From Comamonadaceae bacterium OS-4 (GTDB lineage: Bacteria; Pseudomonadota; Gammaproteobacteria; Burkholderiales; Burkholderiaceae_C): a stretch of DNA of 64,000 nt. How positions within the stretch are numbered: position 1 is the first letter of the stretch; every line of letters begins with the position of its first letter. Positions 1-7,994 of the stretch are shown piece by piece. The translations under genes and the position numbers were made by a program. Under the pieces are notes generated by a model. It searched no databases, had not been told where the DNA came from, and was given only the letters and a program-made list of their open reading frames with translations. The DNA lies in NCBI GenBank assembly GCA_027924025.1, contig AP026970.1:828501-892500 (forward strand). The letters are read 5' to 3'.

Positions 1-9
1 CGCGGTGAA

Positions 10-300
10 TTACTTCTCGACGACTGCGAACAGGTCGTCTTCTTTCATGACCAGCAGCTCATCGCCATTGACCTTGACGGTCTGGCCGGAGTACTTGCCG
101 AACAACACGCGGTCGCCGACCTTCACGGTCAGGGCCTTGGTTTCGCCCTTGTCGTTGGTCTTGCCGGGGCCGACAGCCAACACTTCACCTTGGTCAGGCT
201 TCTCAGCTGCGTTGTCAGGGATGTAGATGCCGGAAGCAGTCTTGGTTTCGGTTTCGACGCGCTTAACAATCACGCGATCTGCCAAAGGACGCAGGTTCAT
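10..300 (-). CDS. groES: Co-chaperonin GroES (Hsp10)
   Basis: Encodes the 96-residue cytosolic co-chaperonin that caps GroEL during ATP-driven protein folding. The N-terminus [14 protein letters not shown] and the C-terminal stretch around [12 protein letters not shown] are classic GroES sequence, and the length fits the family. The ATG at 298-300 is preceded by AGGAG, which favours it over an in-frame start 33 bases upstream. groEL would be expected just beyond the left edge of the window. A promoter and a CIRCE operator lie upstream, so HrcA control is likely. Confidence 0.98.
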   Translation of the reverse strand: MNLRPLADRVIVKRVETETKTASGIYIPDNAAEKPDQGEVLAVGPGKTNDKGETKALTVKVGDRVLFGKYSGQTVKVNGDELLVMKEDDLFAVVEK

Positions 301-384
301 GAGAAATCTCCTAGATATGGAAACAAGAAACACCAGGGGCCGCCCACTTGGGCCAGCTCCCGAGAACTAACGCGGCTGGTGCTG

Positions 385-411
385 TTAGCACTCAAGTCCG
401 ACGAGTGCTAA
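385..411. promoter_or_regulatory. CIRCE operator (HrcA binding site)
   Basis: A perfect TTAGCACTC-N9-GAGTGCTAA inverted repeat, the canonical CIRCE element bound by the heat-shock repressor HrcA. It lies about 85 bases before the groES start and directly follows the -10 box at 411-416, so it covers the expected transcription start. The N-terminus of HrcA itself is encoded at the right end of this window. Confidence 0.97.
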
Positions 412-439
412 TGATAAGGGCTTTTGACCTGATTTCAAG
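411..439 (-). promoter_or_regulatory. groES promoter
   Basis: On the minus strand TTGAAA (433-438) and TATCAT (411-416) are separated by 16 bases, a good sigma-70 match. The -35 region extended to CTTGAAA also matches the heat-shock sigma-32 consensus, followed by CCTTATCA in place of CCCCAT. The -10 box abuts CIRCE. Whether sigma-70, sigma-32 or both are used cannot be told from the sequence. Confidence 0.75.
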
Positions 440-661
440 AGTCCCCCCGCTTGCGAGGGCGTTGCTGCGGGTTGCTTGGGGTACTCACCTCGGCGTTGGG
501 GGTGGGGCGAGCCCCAAGACACCGCCGTGGGTGGCGATGCGCCTAAGCCGACCAGTCCGATCGGGAAGCGGTTCTCCGCGCGACCTCCCAAGAAATCGGC
601 AAGAGCCTCGCGCCCCTGAGTACTCAGGAACGTAGACTCGCAATCACTCCATAGAACAAAG
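440..661. other. Intergenic stretch without a recognisable gene
   Basis: About 220 bases between the groES promoter and the AAA+ ATPase gene. It is GC-rich with runs of C and G. Open frames crossing it have no family resemblance and no convincing ribosome binding site. It presumably holds the promoter of the plus-strand ATPase gene, but no clear -35/-10 pair is visible. Confidence 0.5.
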
Positions 662-1975
662 ATGAATGCGATGTCGATCCTGAATGAAGCGCTCCATGCA
701 CAGGCCCTGGAAATGGAATTGGAATGGCTCGCAACCGTCATCAACGCACGGCTGCTTCAGCATTTTGAGCAAACGCCAGATGCGCCGCTTGTGCCAGCGC
801 CCGTTCATCCGTCCGGAAGTGCATTGGGTTCGCTCCTGAGCGAAGGCGCTTTCGAGCAGCCAGAGCGCTTGGTTCTTGCACTCGCACTCGCCCCCCACCT
901 GCGTCCTGAGGTCTTGGATGTCCTGTTCGTGCAAAACCAAAACCTGAACAGGGGGTTTACTGAGTTCGGCGGCTTGAAAGGCATCGCACATGGCGGCTTC
1001 ATCCCCACGGGTGAAACTGCAGCGTTCCTGATTGCTGGCGCTTCTATTCACAAGCGATTGGAGCTCATGCGAATACTGGGGCCCGAGCACCAGTTCAGTC
1101 GGCGCAATATTCTGAACTTGGCGCCCCCTGAAAACGGCGAACCGGTATTCAGTGGTCGATTGGCCATCAGCGATGAATGGCTGAAGCGTCTGTGCAGCGG
1201 CACCGCCGTGAAGCCCGACCTGAGCAGCGAATTCCCGGCGGCACTGTGCACCACGCCTCTCGGGTTCGAGCAGTTGGTCGTTGATGCTCACATTCAGGAG
1301 CAGCTTCAGTTTCTTCTGTTGTGGAGTCAGCGAAACGAGGAGTGGATGCACACGGTGGACTGCTTGGCGCAACACAAGCGTGGGCTTGTGGCTTCGCTGC
1401 ACGGGCCTGCCGGAGTCGGCAAAACCTTGTCCGCCACCTTGCTCGCTAAGCAAAGCCTTGCCGACGTCTACAAAGTCGACCTGAGACACATGGGCGGAGG
1501 AAATACGGCGCAGGTCCAAAGCGCGCTGGCTCGTTTGTTTGACATGGCAACAGCGCGTCGGTGGATTCTTTTGTTCGAGAACTCCGACGTACTCCTGGAG
1601 AACACCAGTAGCGCGACCCAAGCATCCAACGTTGCCTGCCTTCGGCACCACTTGAAAGGATTCCCAGGTTTGGCCTTGCTTGAGTCCCGTAGGCCCCTGG
1701 ATACCGAGTCCGCGCACATGGACCCGATAGATGTGGCGATCGGGTTTGCATGGCCTGACTACCAACAGCGCTTTCAGTTGTGGCGAGCCTACTTGCTCGA
1801 GGACAGGGCAGGCGGGTACATCCGCATGGAGGATTTAGCGCAATGCTTCAAATTCACCGGGGCGCAAATAGCGGACGTGGTTTACCGGGCTTCTTTGAAA
1901 GCCGCTCGGAGACACGACTCCTTGGTCTACGCCAGTGACCTGAAGGAGTGTGCCGCTGGCATCGCGCGGTTTTGA
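662..1975 (+). CDS. AAA+ ATPase with altered Walker B
   Basis: A 437-residue protein. The first ~200 residues match nothing I recognise; the C-terminal half is an AAA+ module. The P-loop GPAGVGKT is intact. The Walker B strand reads WILLFENSD where active AAA+ proteins have hhhhDE, and the sensor-1 region reads LLESRRPLD where ATNR is usual. The lid, with FAWPDYQQRFQLW and LAQCFKFTGAQI, follows the pattern of classical AAA proteins. It probably binds nucleotide, but hydrolysis is doubtful. A second in-frame ATG lies at 671; neither has a strong ribosome binding site. Substrate and partner are unknown; the convergent neighbour is an unknown protein. Confidence 0.85.
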   Translation: MNAMSILNEALHAQALEMELEWLATVINARLLQHFEQTPDAPLVPAPVHPSGSALGSLLSEGAFEQPERLVLALALAPHLRPEVLDVLFVQNQNLNRGFTEFGGLKGIAHGGFIPTGETAAFLIAGASIHKRLELMRILGPEHQFSRRNILNLAPPENGEPVFSGRLAISDEWLKRLCSGTAVKPDLSSEFPAALCTTPLGFEQLVVDAHIQEQLQFLLLWSQRNEEWMHTVDCLAQHKRGLVASLHGPAGVGKTLSATLLAKQSLADVYKVDLRHMGGGNTAQVQSALARLFDMATARRWILLFENSDVLLENTSSATQASNVACLRHHLKGFPGLALLESRRPLDTESAHMDPIDVAIGFAWPDYQQRFQLWRAYLLEDRAGGYIRMEDLAQCFKFTGAQIADVVYRASLKAARRHDSLVYASDLKECAAGIARF

Positions 1976-2021
1976 GGCGCTTGTGTTCTAGCGGGCGCGA
2001 AGCATTGATTGACGGGTTCGC

Positions 2022-2435
2022 TTAAACCTTGACGTTCGTGCGAAGCAAAGCGGTTCTCAGTTCGCGGTTCGCGGGCAGCGAGACATTTACACCTTGCACC
2101 GCCAAGTCAAACGGTGAGCCCGGCTTGATGCAGCTGGGGAGCAACTTTTTGGTAGGTGTTGTGTTGGGGTGTTTGCCATCAGCGGCACACATGCGCACGG
2201 AAAAGCCGAATTCGTCGAGCACCCCTTTCGCGTAGAGCTCCGCCAATTGCTGAAACGACACGAAGGTGGAGCGCTTCACTTCTTTGGCTCCCGGCTCACG
2301 AGTGTTGCGAACGATCTCAAACTTGCCGAGTGAGTCTCTTTGTGTGTTCGTAAAGGGATGCACCAAAATCGTCACACGTGGGCCACCTTTGGCAGCCGTG
2401 GGGATGTGTTCGGCGCTGATATCTGTGAGCAGCAT
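2022..2435 (-). CDS. Hypothetical protein, 137 aa
   Basis: I do not recognise this family. The protein is soluble, with no signal peptide or membrane segment, and mixes hydrophobic and charged stretches evenly, which suggests a compact globular domain. The ATG at 2433-2435 is preceded by AAGGAAAG, a good ribosome binding site, which supports it being a real gene. It converges on the AAA+ ATPase gene with 46 bases between them and is divergent from the ProQ-like gene. A functional link with the ATPase is possible but unproven. Confidence 0.7.
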   Translation of the reverse strand: MLLTDISAEHIPTAAKGGPRVTILVHPFTNTQRDSLGKFEIVRNTREPGAKEVKRSTFVSFQQLAELYAKGVLDEFGFSVRMCAADGKHPNTTPTKKLLPSCIKPGSPFDLAVQGVNVSLPANRELRTALLRTNVKV

Positions 2436-2571
2436 GTTCTTTCCTTGTGGGCCCGCACTTTAACTGAACGTTTGTAGCGCGCAGCGCTCCTGTTTTTCGC
2501 GGGAGTTTTTCCAAGTCTTGGCCGATACGGCATGATCGAGGGCTTTTTTGCATGAATTTCTGATTATTGCC

Positions 2572-3240
2572 ATGACCGAATCCTTGCCCCAGCCATCGGA
2601 AGCGCTTGCCGCCGAGCCACCAGCAGCCTCCAAAGTGCGCCCCGCCAAATCTGATGTTTTGCCGGTGCTCGACAAGATGGCTGCCCTGTATCCCCACTTG
2701 TTCGGTGCGGTCTTCAGGCCCATGAAGCGGGGTATCTTTCAGGAGTTGCTGGAGAAGCACCCTGCCGAGTTCGAGCCGGTCAGCCTCAAGGCGGCGCTGT
2801 CCATGCATGCGCGGTCGCTGCGCTACCTGACCGCAGTCGCATCCGGCGAGCAGCGTCACGACCTGCAGGGCCAGCCAGTTGAGCCGATGGCGCCTGAGCA
2901 CGTGTACCACGCCTTGCTGGAGGTGTTCCGCCGTCGCCAGTCCCGCACCCAGGAGGACTTGCGTCCTAAGCTGGTGCAGCGGGTCGTGGCGGCGTGGGAA
3001 GCCTCCGGCCTCACACCCCAGGCCTATCGCGAATTGCTCAGCGGACGGGATGAAGCGTCCAACGCGGTGCTCGACGATGCCTTGGTGGAAGCCGAGGCGC
3101 GTGCCGCCAAGGCGGAGGCCTTATTGGCTGCATTCAATGCAAGCGGTGCAAGCGTCGAAGCGTTTGCCGATATGTACGGTCTGGATGCGCGCGCAGTCAC
3201 CCGCTTGCTGCGGCGCCCCGCTGCCAAGGCAACGGCCTGA
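2572..3240 (+). CDS. ProQ/FinO-domain RNA-binding protein
   Basis: A 222-residue protein. Residues ~30-130 show the ProQ/FinO fold: YPHLFGAVFRPMKRGIFQEL, then a helix-rich basic region with SLRYL. These proteins bind structured RNA 3' ends and sRNAs and act as RNA chaperones. The C-terminal ~90 residues are Ala/Glu/Arg-rich, probably an extended helix, and end in a short HTH-like segment. The ATG at 2572 has no clear ribosome binding site; a TTG at 2548 with GAGGG upstream would add eight residues. Start uncertain, family assignment fairly secure. Confidence 0.88.
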   Translation: MTESLPQPSEALAAEPPAASKVRPAKSDVLPVLDKMAALYPHLFGAVFRPMKRGIFQELLEKHPAEFEPVSLKAALSMHARSLRYLTAVASGEQRHDLQGQPVEPMAPEHVYHALLEVFRRRQSRTQEDLRPKLVQRVVAAWEASGLTPQAYRELLSGRDEASNAVLDDALVEAEARAAKAEALLAAFNASGASVEAFADMYGLDARAVTRLLRRPAAKATA

Positions 3241-3264
3241 TTCACTGCTTTGATCGGATCGCAA

Positions 3265-3283
3265 GGGCCCCGCAGTGGGGCCC
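3265..3283. terminator. Bidirectional hairpin between convergent genes
   Basis: A perfect 7-bp stem, GGGCCCC-GCAGT-GGGGCCC, in the 46 bases between the ends of the ProQ-like gene and the convergent yhgE-like gene. There is no T tract on either strand, so intrinsic termination would be weak; it may act as an mRNA 3' end stabiliser. Confidence 0.5.
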
Positions 3284-3286
3284 GGC

Positions 3287-5221
3287 TCAGAGCCCTACCG
3301 TAGGGCTCATCTGCGCAGGGTGCAGGTAGCGCCATCGCCCTATCCAGCAGGCGAGCAGCAAAGTGGCAATGCCCGCCAGACCCACCCACGACATCGGGGT
3401 GGTCCACGCGCCGCCATAGGCGCCAAACATGGCCGCTTTGATGGCCTGGACCGTCCAGGTCATGGGCATCCAGGGGCTGATGATTTCATACAGTCCGCCA
3501 CTCAGCTCCACCGGTAGCACGCCTCCCGAGGCGGACAGCTGGACCGCCAGAAACACCATGGCGAACACCTTGCCCGCGTCACCCATGGTGCGCGACAAAA
3601 ACAGCACGATCATCAAAAACGACATGCCCGCGACCCCGAGGCAGGTTGCAAAAGCCGCCACGTTGTGGACCGGTACATGCAGGCCCCAAGTCACCGTCGC
3701 CCCCAACAGCGCCGCTTGCAGCGCCACCACGAGGATGGGCACACTGACCTTGCCGATGAATTTCGCTGGAGGCGAAAACTTTTTCGCATGCCGTGGCAAC
3801 ACCCGGATGTGAATCAAAAATGCTGCCACCCCAGCACCCAACCACAGGGCGGCGGGAATCACGTTGGGCGCAAAACCGCTGCCGCTATTGCCCACCACCG
3901 CATCGATTTCGATGATCGGTTTGACCGAGTTGGCCAGTCCTTCCGGGCTGCCCTCGGGGGTATCGATCGAGGCGGGTAGTGAGTTGGCCAGCAGCACCAG
4001 GCCAGAGGACAAGGCTTGGCTTCCGGCCTTGAGTTTTTGCAGCCCCTCCGACAAATCACCCGCCCCGTGGCTGAGCTGGGAGCTGCCGCTTGCCAGTTCG
4101 TCGAGCTGGCTGTCCTCGGGGAGTTTGGTCACCGCTTGGCGGATGGCGCCGGTCATGGTGCGCATGCCGGTTGTCAGCGTACCCACACCGGCACTCAAAC
4201 GGTTGGCGCCATCTGCCAGTTTTTTCTGCGCGTCCGCTGCGGTGCGAATGCCGTCGTCCAATTGATTGAGCCCGCCTGCCAATTGGCCCACGCCTTCCTT
4301 GACACGAGCCGGCAGCAGCAGGCTGTCGTCGGCCTCTGTCTTGAAGCCCGTAGCACCGTCCACCAGCTTGTGGCTGCCGACCTGGAGTTCATCCATGCCC
4401 TTGCTGAGGTCGGTGTGGCCACTGGCCAGCGCTTCGGCTCCGGCTTTAAGCCGGTTCAGCTCGGAGTTGGGTGGGCGTTTGGAGTCCAAGGTTCGCAGTC
4501 CGTTGCCGAGCTGCTTGAACCCATCGGTGGCTTGGTTCACGCCCGCATTGAGCTTGACCGAGCCGTTGGACAGCGCGCGCCCGGCGTTGGCCGCCTGGTT
4601 GGCTCCGGTATGGAGATCTGCCGCACCATTGCGCAGCGCATTCACGCCTGCGCGCAATTCGTCCACACTGCGCTGTGAGCCTGCGGCGTTGGTCAGCACC
4701 ATGGACCACCGGCGCTCGTTGAGGCTTTCGTTGACCTCGTGGCCCAGTTCGTTGGCAAACTGTTTGGCGATGGCGGCCGTCTGAAAGTTATTGCCTTCGG
4801 AGGCATACACCACCAGCTTGCCACCACCCGGTTGTGCGCCGGGTACTGCGTTAGAGCTGAAATCTTTCGGGATGATGAGCGCAAAGGCAGCCCGCCCCAT
4901 GCGGACGTCCTGCCGCGCTTGCTCGGAGTTGTCGTAGTTCACATAGCCGAAGCGCGCACTCCGCCCCAGCTTGTAGACCACTTGCGCGCCCACATTGAAT
5001 ACCCGGTCCTGGTAGTGCACACCCTCGTCCAGGTTCACTACCGCAACCTTCAGCGCCTGGCTGTGAGAGCCGGGGTCCCACACACTGGTGAGATAGATCG
5101 AGGCATACACCGAGGGCAAGACCGCTACCACCACGACTGCGAGCAGCATCTTGGGATAGCGCAGCAGCAACAGCATTTCGTGTCGCGCAACGTAGCGCAC
5201 TTGGCTTGCAAAATTTCTCAT
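3287..5221 (-). CDS. YhgE/Pip-family membrane protein
   Basis: A 644-residue inner-membrane protein of the YhgE/Pip (phage infection protein) family, related to ABC-2 permeases. A single N-terminal TM helix (about residues 23-42) is followed by a large extracytoplasmic region with many Leu/Gly-spaced repeats (L..G...L..G pattern) and a C-terminal block of five or six TM helices. Family roles include phage adsorption in Gram-positives and type VII-like secretion, but the function here is unknown. The ATG overlaps the stop of the upstream mscS-like gene as ATGA, so translation is coupled. A longer open frame upstream runs through mscS and is ignored. Confidence 0.9.
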   Translation of the reverse strand: MRNFASQVRYVARHEMLLLLRYPKMLLAVVVVAVLPSVYASIYLTSVWDPGSHSQALKVAVVNLDEGVHYQDRVFNVGAQVVYKLGRSARFGYVNYDNSEQARQDVRMGRAAFALIIPKDFSSNAVPGAQPGGGKLVVYASEGNNFQTAAIAKQFANELGHEVNESLNERRWSMVLTNAAGSQRSVDELRAGVNALRNGAADLHTGANQAANAGRALSNGSVKLNAGVNQATDGFKQLGNGLRTLDSKRPPNSELNRLKAGAEALASGHTDLSKGMDELQVGSHKLVDGATGFKTEADDSLLLPARVKEGVGQLAGGLNQLDDGIRTAADAQKKLADGANRLSAGVGTLTTGMRTMTGAIRQAVTKLPEDSQLDELASGSSQLSHGAGDLSEGLQKLKAGSQALSSGLVLLANSLPASIDTPEGSPEGLANSVKPIIEIDAVVGNSGSGFAPNVIPAALWLGAGVAAFLIHIRVLPRHAKKFSPPAKFIGKVSVPILVVALQAALLGATVTWGLHVPVHNVAAFATCLGVAGMSFLMIVLFLSRTMGDAGKVFAMVFLAVQLSASGGVLPVELSGGLYEIISPWMPMTWTVQAIKAAMFGAYGGAWTTPMSWVGLAGIATLLLACWIGRWRYLHPAQMSPTVGL

Positions 5222-6849
5222 GGCTGCTTGGGTGTGTAGGGGCGTGCCGGAGCTGGCGCCCATTGGGCCGGTGGTACGGTTTTGGCCACCGCAGGGTCGG
5301 CAATGTATTGAGGCGACATGATCTGCACCCCGAAAGTGTTGAATACATCCTGGATGTTGGCGTGCAACGCGCTCAGCACCTCCGCCCTCGGGCGAGGCTC
5401 CTCGGGGATGGCTTGGCACACCAAGCGGTAGACCGGGTACCAATCGGAGAGCTCGGTCTGGAACACTTGCGGAGCCGGGTGCGCCTGGATGCCCTCTGTG
5501 CGCAGTGCCGCGTCAATCAGCATGGCGTGCACCTGGCGCCATGGCGTGTCGTAGCCGATGGTCACCGTGGTGTCCACCACATAGCCCGGGCCATTCACGG
5601 TCCGGGAGTAGTTTTTGGTGGTGCTGGCGAGCACGCTGCTGTTGGAAATTGTGAGCTCTTCACCCAGGCCGGTCCGGATACGGGTTGCAAACATGCCGAT
5701 ATCGGTCACCGTGCCTTCCTGGTCCGCGATCCGCACGTATTCGCCTTTGCGGTAGACCCGTCCGTAGGTCAATATCAAGCCACTGGCGGCCTGCCCAACC
5801 AGGTTGGACGCGCCCAGTGAAATCATCAGCCCGACCAGTACCGAAAGCCCTTTGAAGGCTTCGGTGCCCGCACCCGGCAAATAAGGGTAGGCCATGGCCA
5901 AGGCAAACAGCCAGACCAGCACCTTGCTGATGCGGCGGGTTGGCACCGCCACGTCAGCATCCAGCCACGACAGGGTGTGCTCGTCCTCCAGGACCCTGTC
6001 AAAAAAACGGTCCAGTCCGCGGGTGAGCAGGCGCGCCAGATAAAAAATAACCACCGCCGTGAACAAGCCCGGTATTGCTTGAATTACCGCGTTTCCTGCT
6101 TTGCCGGCAAAACCCAGCAAGTAGCCGTTCAGGGCCTCACCCCAAGCGCGTGTGAAAGGAAAACGTTGCAGCACAAAGCTCAGCCACTCATAGGCAATCA
6201 GCGCTTGCAGCAGGCGCAGCAGCACGGCCATGCCAGTGCGGACGGTGCCCACTGCGCGATTGCGGTTGAGCAGGCTGATGCCGCCCAGCTGCAAGCGGGT
6301 GGCGTGTTCTGCGGACAGCTGTAACAGCCGCTTTCCGGCCGCAATGTGCAGGTGCTTGAGCGCGGCCCAGAGCGCAATGGCCACTACGGTCGCGCCGGCT
6401 ACCCAGGCGAATGCGCGCGCCAAGGCATCGAGGTCGCGGCTTTCGCGGCTTTGGGCAATGGCGGCCTCCAGGGCGCGCTGGGTTCTGAGGGCGGTGGCTT
6501 CCAGTGTGTCGCGTGCGCTGATGTCGACTTCGGCGGGCGTCACCACAAAGGTGGTGGCGCCATCGATCTGGATCAGGATGCCCATGGTGTCCGGCTTCTG
6601 GCTCACCAGATGGGGGCCGGCTTGTGCCAGTTGGGCCTGCAAGCGGGTGTGTGCGCGCTGGGCACGGTCTTCGGCCGAGATGCCTGCCATCTCGCCGCGA
6701 AAAGTTATCAGGTTGCGGTTGTAAAACGTCAGCGCGGCATCGGTGCTGGCGGGCTGTAGTGCGGCAGGCCCCGAGGGCCCGGCAGCTTGTGCCTGAGCGT
6801 TGCCCGACAGCAAGGACAGCGAGAGCCACAGTAACAACAAAATTTTCAT
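5218..6849 (-). CDS. MscS-family mechanosensitive channel
   Basis: A 543-residue MscS-like channel. It has a signal peptide (first ~22 residues, ending AQAQA), a periplasmic domain, several TM helices and the conserved pore-lining and beta-domain region around GQAASGLILTYGRVYRKGEY and DIGMFATRIRTG. MscS channels open under membrane tension to release solutes in hypo-osmotic shock; long forms with a periplasmic N-terminus can also gate on ligands. It ends in a Pro/Ala-rich tail and overlaps the start of the YhgE-like gene by four bases. A 70-base gap separates it from the flavoprotein gene upstream. Confidence 0.93.
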   Translation of the reverse strand: MKILLLLWLSLSLLSGNAQAQAAGPSGPAALQPASTDAALTFYNRNLITFRGEMAGISAEDRAQRAHTRLQAQLAQAGPHLVSQKPDTMGILIQIDGATTFVVTPAEVDISARDTLEATALRTQRALEAAIAQSRESRDLDALARAFAWVAGATVVAIALWAALKHLHIAAGKRLLQLSAEHATRLQLGGISLLNRNRAVGTVRTGMAVLLRLLQALIAYEWLSFVLQRFPFTRAWGEALNGYLLGFAGKAGNAVIQAIPGLFTAVVIFYLARLLTRGLDRFFDRVLEDEHTLSWLDADVAVPTRRISKVLVWLFALAMAYPYLPGAGTEAFKGLSVLVGLMISLGASNLVGQAASGLILTYGRVYRKGEYVRIADQEGTVTDIGMFATRIRTGLGEELTISNSSVLASTTKNYSRTVNGPGYVVDTTVTIGYDTPWRQVHAMLIDAALRTEGIQAHPAPQVFQTELSDWYPVYRLVCQAIPEEPRPRAEVLSALHANIQDVFNTFGVQIMSPQYIADPAVAKTVPPAQWAPAPARPYTPKQP

Positions 6850-6919
6850 GGGTAGCAGCGATCTAAGTCAGACCCACTATACCCACACCCGCCCTTCCTT
6901 TGGTGGGGTCGGCTTTCCT

Positions 6920-7990
6920 TTACATGGTGTAACAGCGCAATTGCCGCCGGTCCCACCAATCCTTGAGCCGGTGCCATACGCGCCCCGTTGCGCTGTACCG
7001 CCCCCAAGCCATAACTGCCTGCTGTGAACCCCCAAACAGCAGTTGAAAGCCTGTCCCCGGCCGCCGCGCGGTGGCGGTTAAGCGCGCGCCACGGACCAAA
7101 GCCGGCAGATGGCGCAGCAGGGATGTCGAGTCGCCGGTGGCCGCTTGGCCGCCAGCATCCAGAGCAAGGCCACTGGCGGCCAGCCATGTGTGCGGCAGGT
7201 GCTGCAAGGCCAGCAGCGGTAGATCGCAGGCGAGCTGCGCGCCGCAGCCCAGATGCACCGCGCTGGCATCGATCTGGAGCGCTGTATCGTGCAACACCGT
7301 GATGCGCTGTGCCTTGAGTCGCTGCAGCAACCGGGTGGTGCCCGCGGTGGCGGGCAGGGTACCGGCTGTCGTCGGCAGCATCAATACCGTGACGACGCAG
7401 GATGGGAGGCGCTGTTGCACCGCCAGCGCTAATTCCAGGGCGGCCGGGTGGTCGCCGATGAGCGCTATGCGCAAGGGATGTTTTGCAGCCAATTCCTGCA
7501 CGCGTGGCCAGCGCTGGCCCCAGGTTTCCAGCGGGTAGACGCAGAGGCCGAATTTTCCCGCTCCGGGTATGGTCTGTTCCAACTGCTCGCTGTGGTGTGC
7601 AGGGGCGGCATCTATCGAAAGCCGATCGTAGTGTTGTGTGCTGCCGTCGCCGAATGCCAGCGTTTGCTGCCCGGCATCCAGCGACTCGGGCTGCTGTTGC
7701 AGCCAGCGGATGCCCGCACGCCGTACTAGCGGCTCTAACGGAATGGTGCAGTCTTCTTGCTGGTAGTCGCCAGCAACCAGGCCCGGTCCCATGGCGGGGT
7801 AAACCATGTGGGTCTCTACGGCCACCAGTGTGACTTGTACCTCGGGCAAGGGCTTGTTGGCCAGCGTGTACAAGAGTTGCAGGTGCACCATGCCAGCGCC
7901 CAGCAGCACCAACTGCTTGGGATGGCTGTGCGCTTCGGGCGATCGGGGAGTGTTTGCTAAGTCTGGGCGCTGCACTGCGGGTGCGTTCAT
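6920..7990 (-). CDS. Decayed NDH-2-like flavoprotein, paralogue of the SelD-fused domain
   Basis: A 356-residue protein that parallels the N-terminal flavoprotein half of the SelD fusion two genes upstream: QLVLLGAGMVHLQ aligns with DIVLVGGGHSHVV, YPAMGPGLVAGDY with YSGMLPGYVAGHY, and RLKDWWDRR with RWKDWIDHR. The FAD-binding glycine motif is partly kept (GAGMVH, residues 31-36), but the second dinucleotide motif is lost: the fusion has GGGAGG, this protein GDHPAA (about residues 179-184). It is probably unable to bind NAD(P)H normally and could be a regulatory or scaffold partner. It follows the DUF3047 gene by four bases and ends the operon. Confidence 0.82.
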   Translation of the reverse strand: MNAPAVQRPDLANTPRSPEAHSHPKQLVLLGAGMVHLQLLYTLANKPLPEVQVTLVAVETHMVYPAMGPGLVAGDYQQEDCTIPLEPLVRRAGIRWLQQQPESLDAGQQTLAFGDGSTQHYDRLSIDAAPAHHSEQLEQTIPGAGKFGLCVYPLETWGQRWPRVQELAAKHPLRIALIGDHPAALELALAVQQRLPSCVVTVLMLPTTAGTLPATAGTTRLLQRLKAQRITVLHDTALQIDASAVHLGCGAQLACDLPLLALQHLPHTWLAASGLALDAGGQAATGDSTSLLRHLPALVRGARLTATARRPGTGFQLLFGGSQQAVMAWGRYSATGRVWHRLKDWWDRRQLRCYTM

Positions 7991-7994
7991 GCCG

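Noticed and set aside
644..1765. A 373-codon minus-strand open frame opposite the AAA+ gene
   Set aside because: It mirrors the coding strand of a recognised AAA+ protein in a GC-rich genome and shows no domain of its own.
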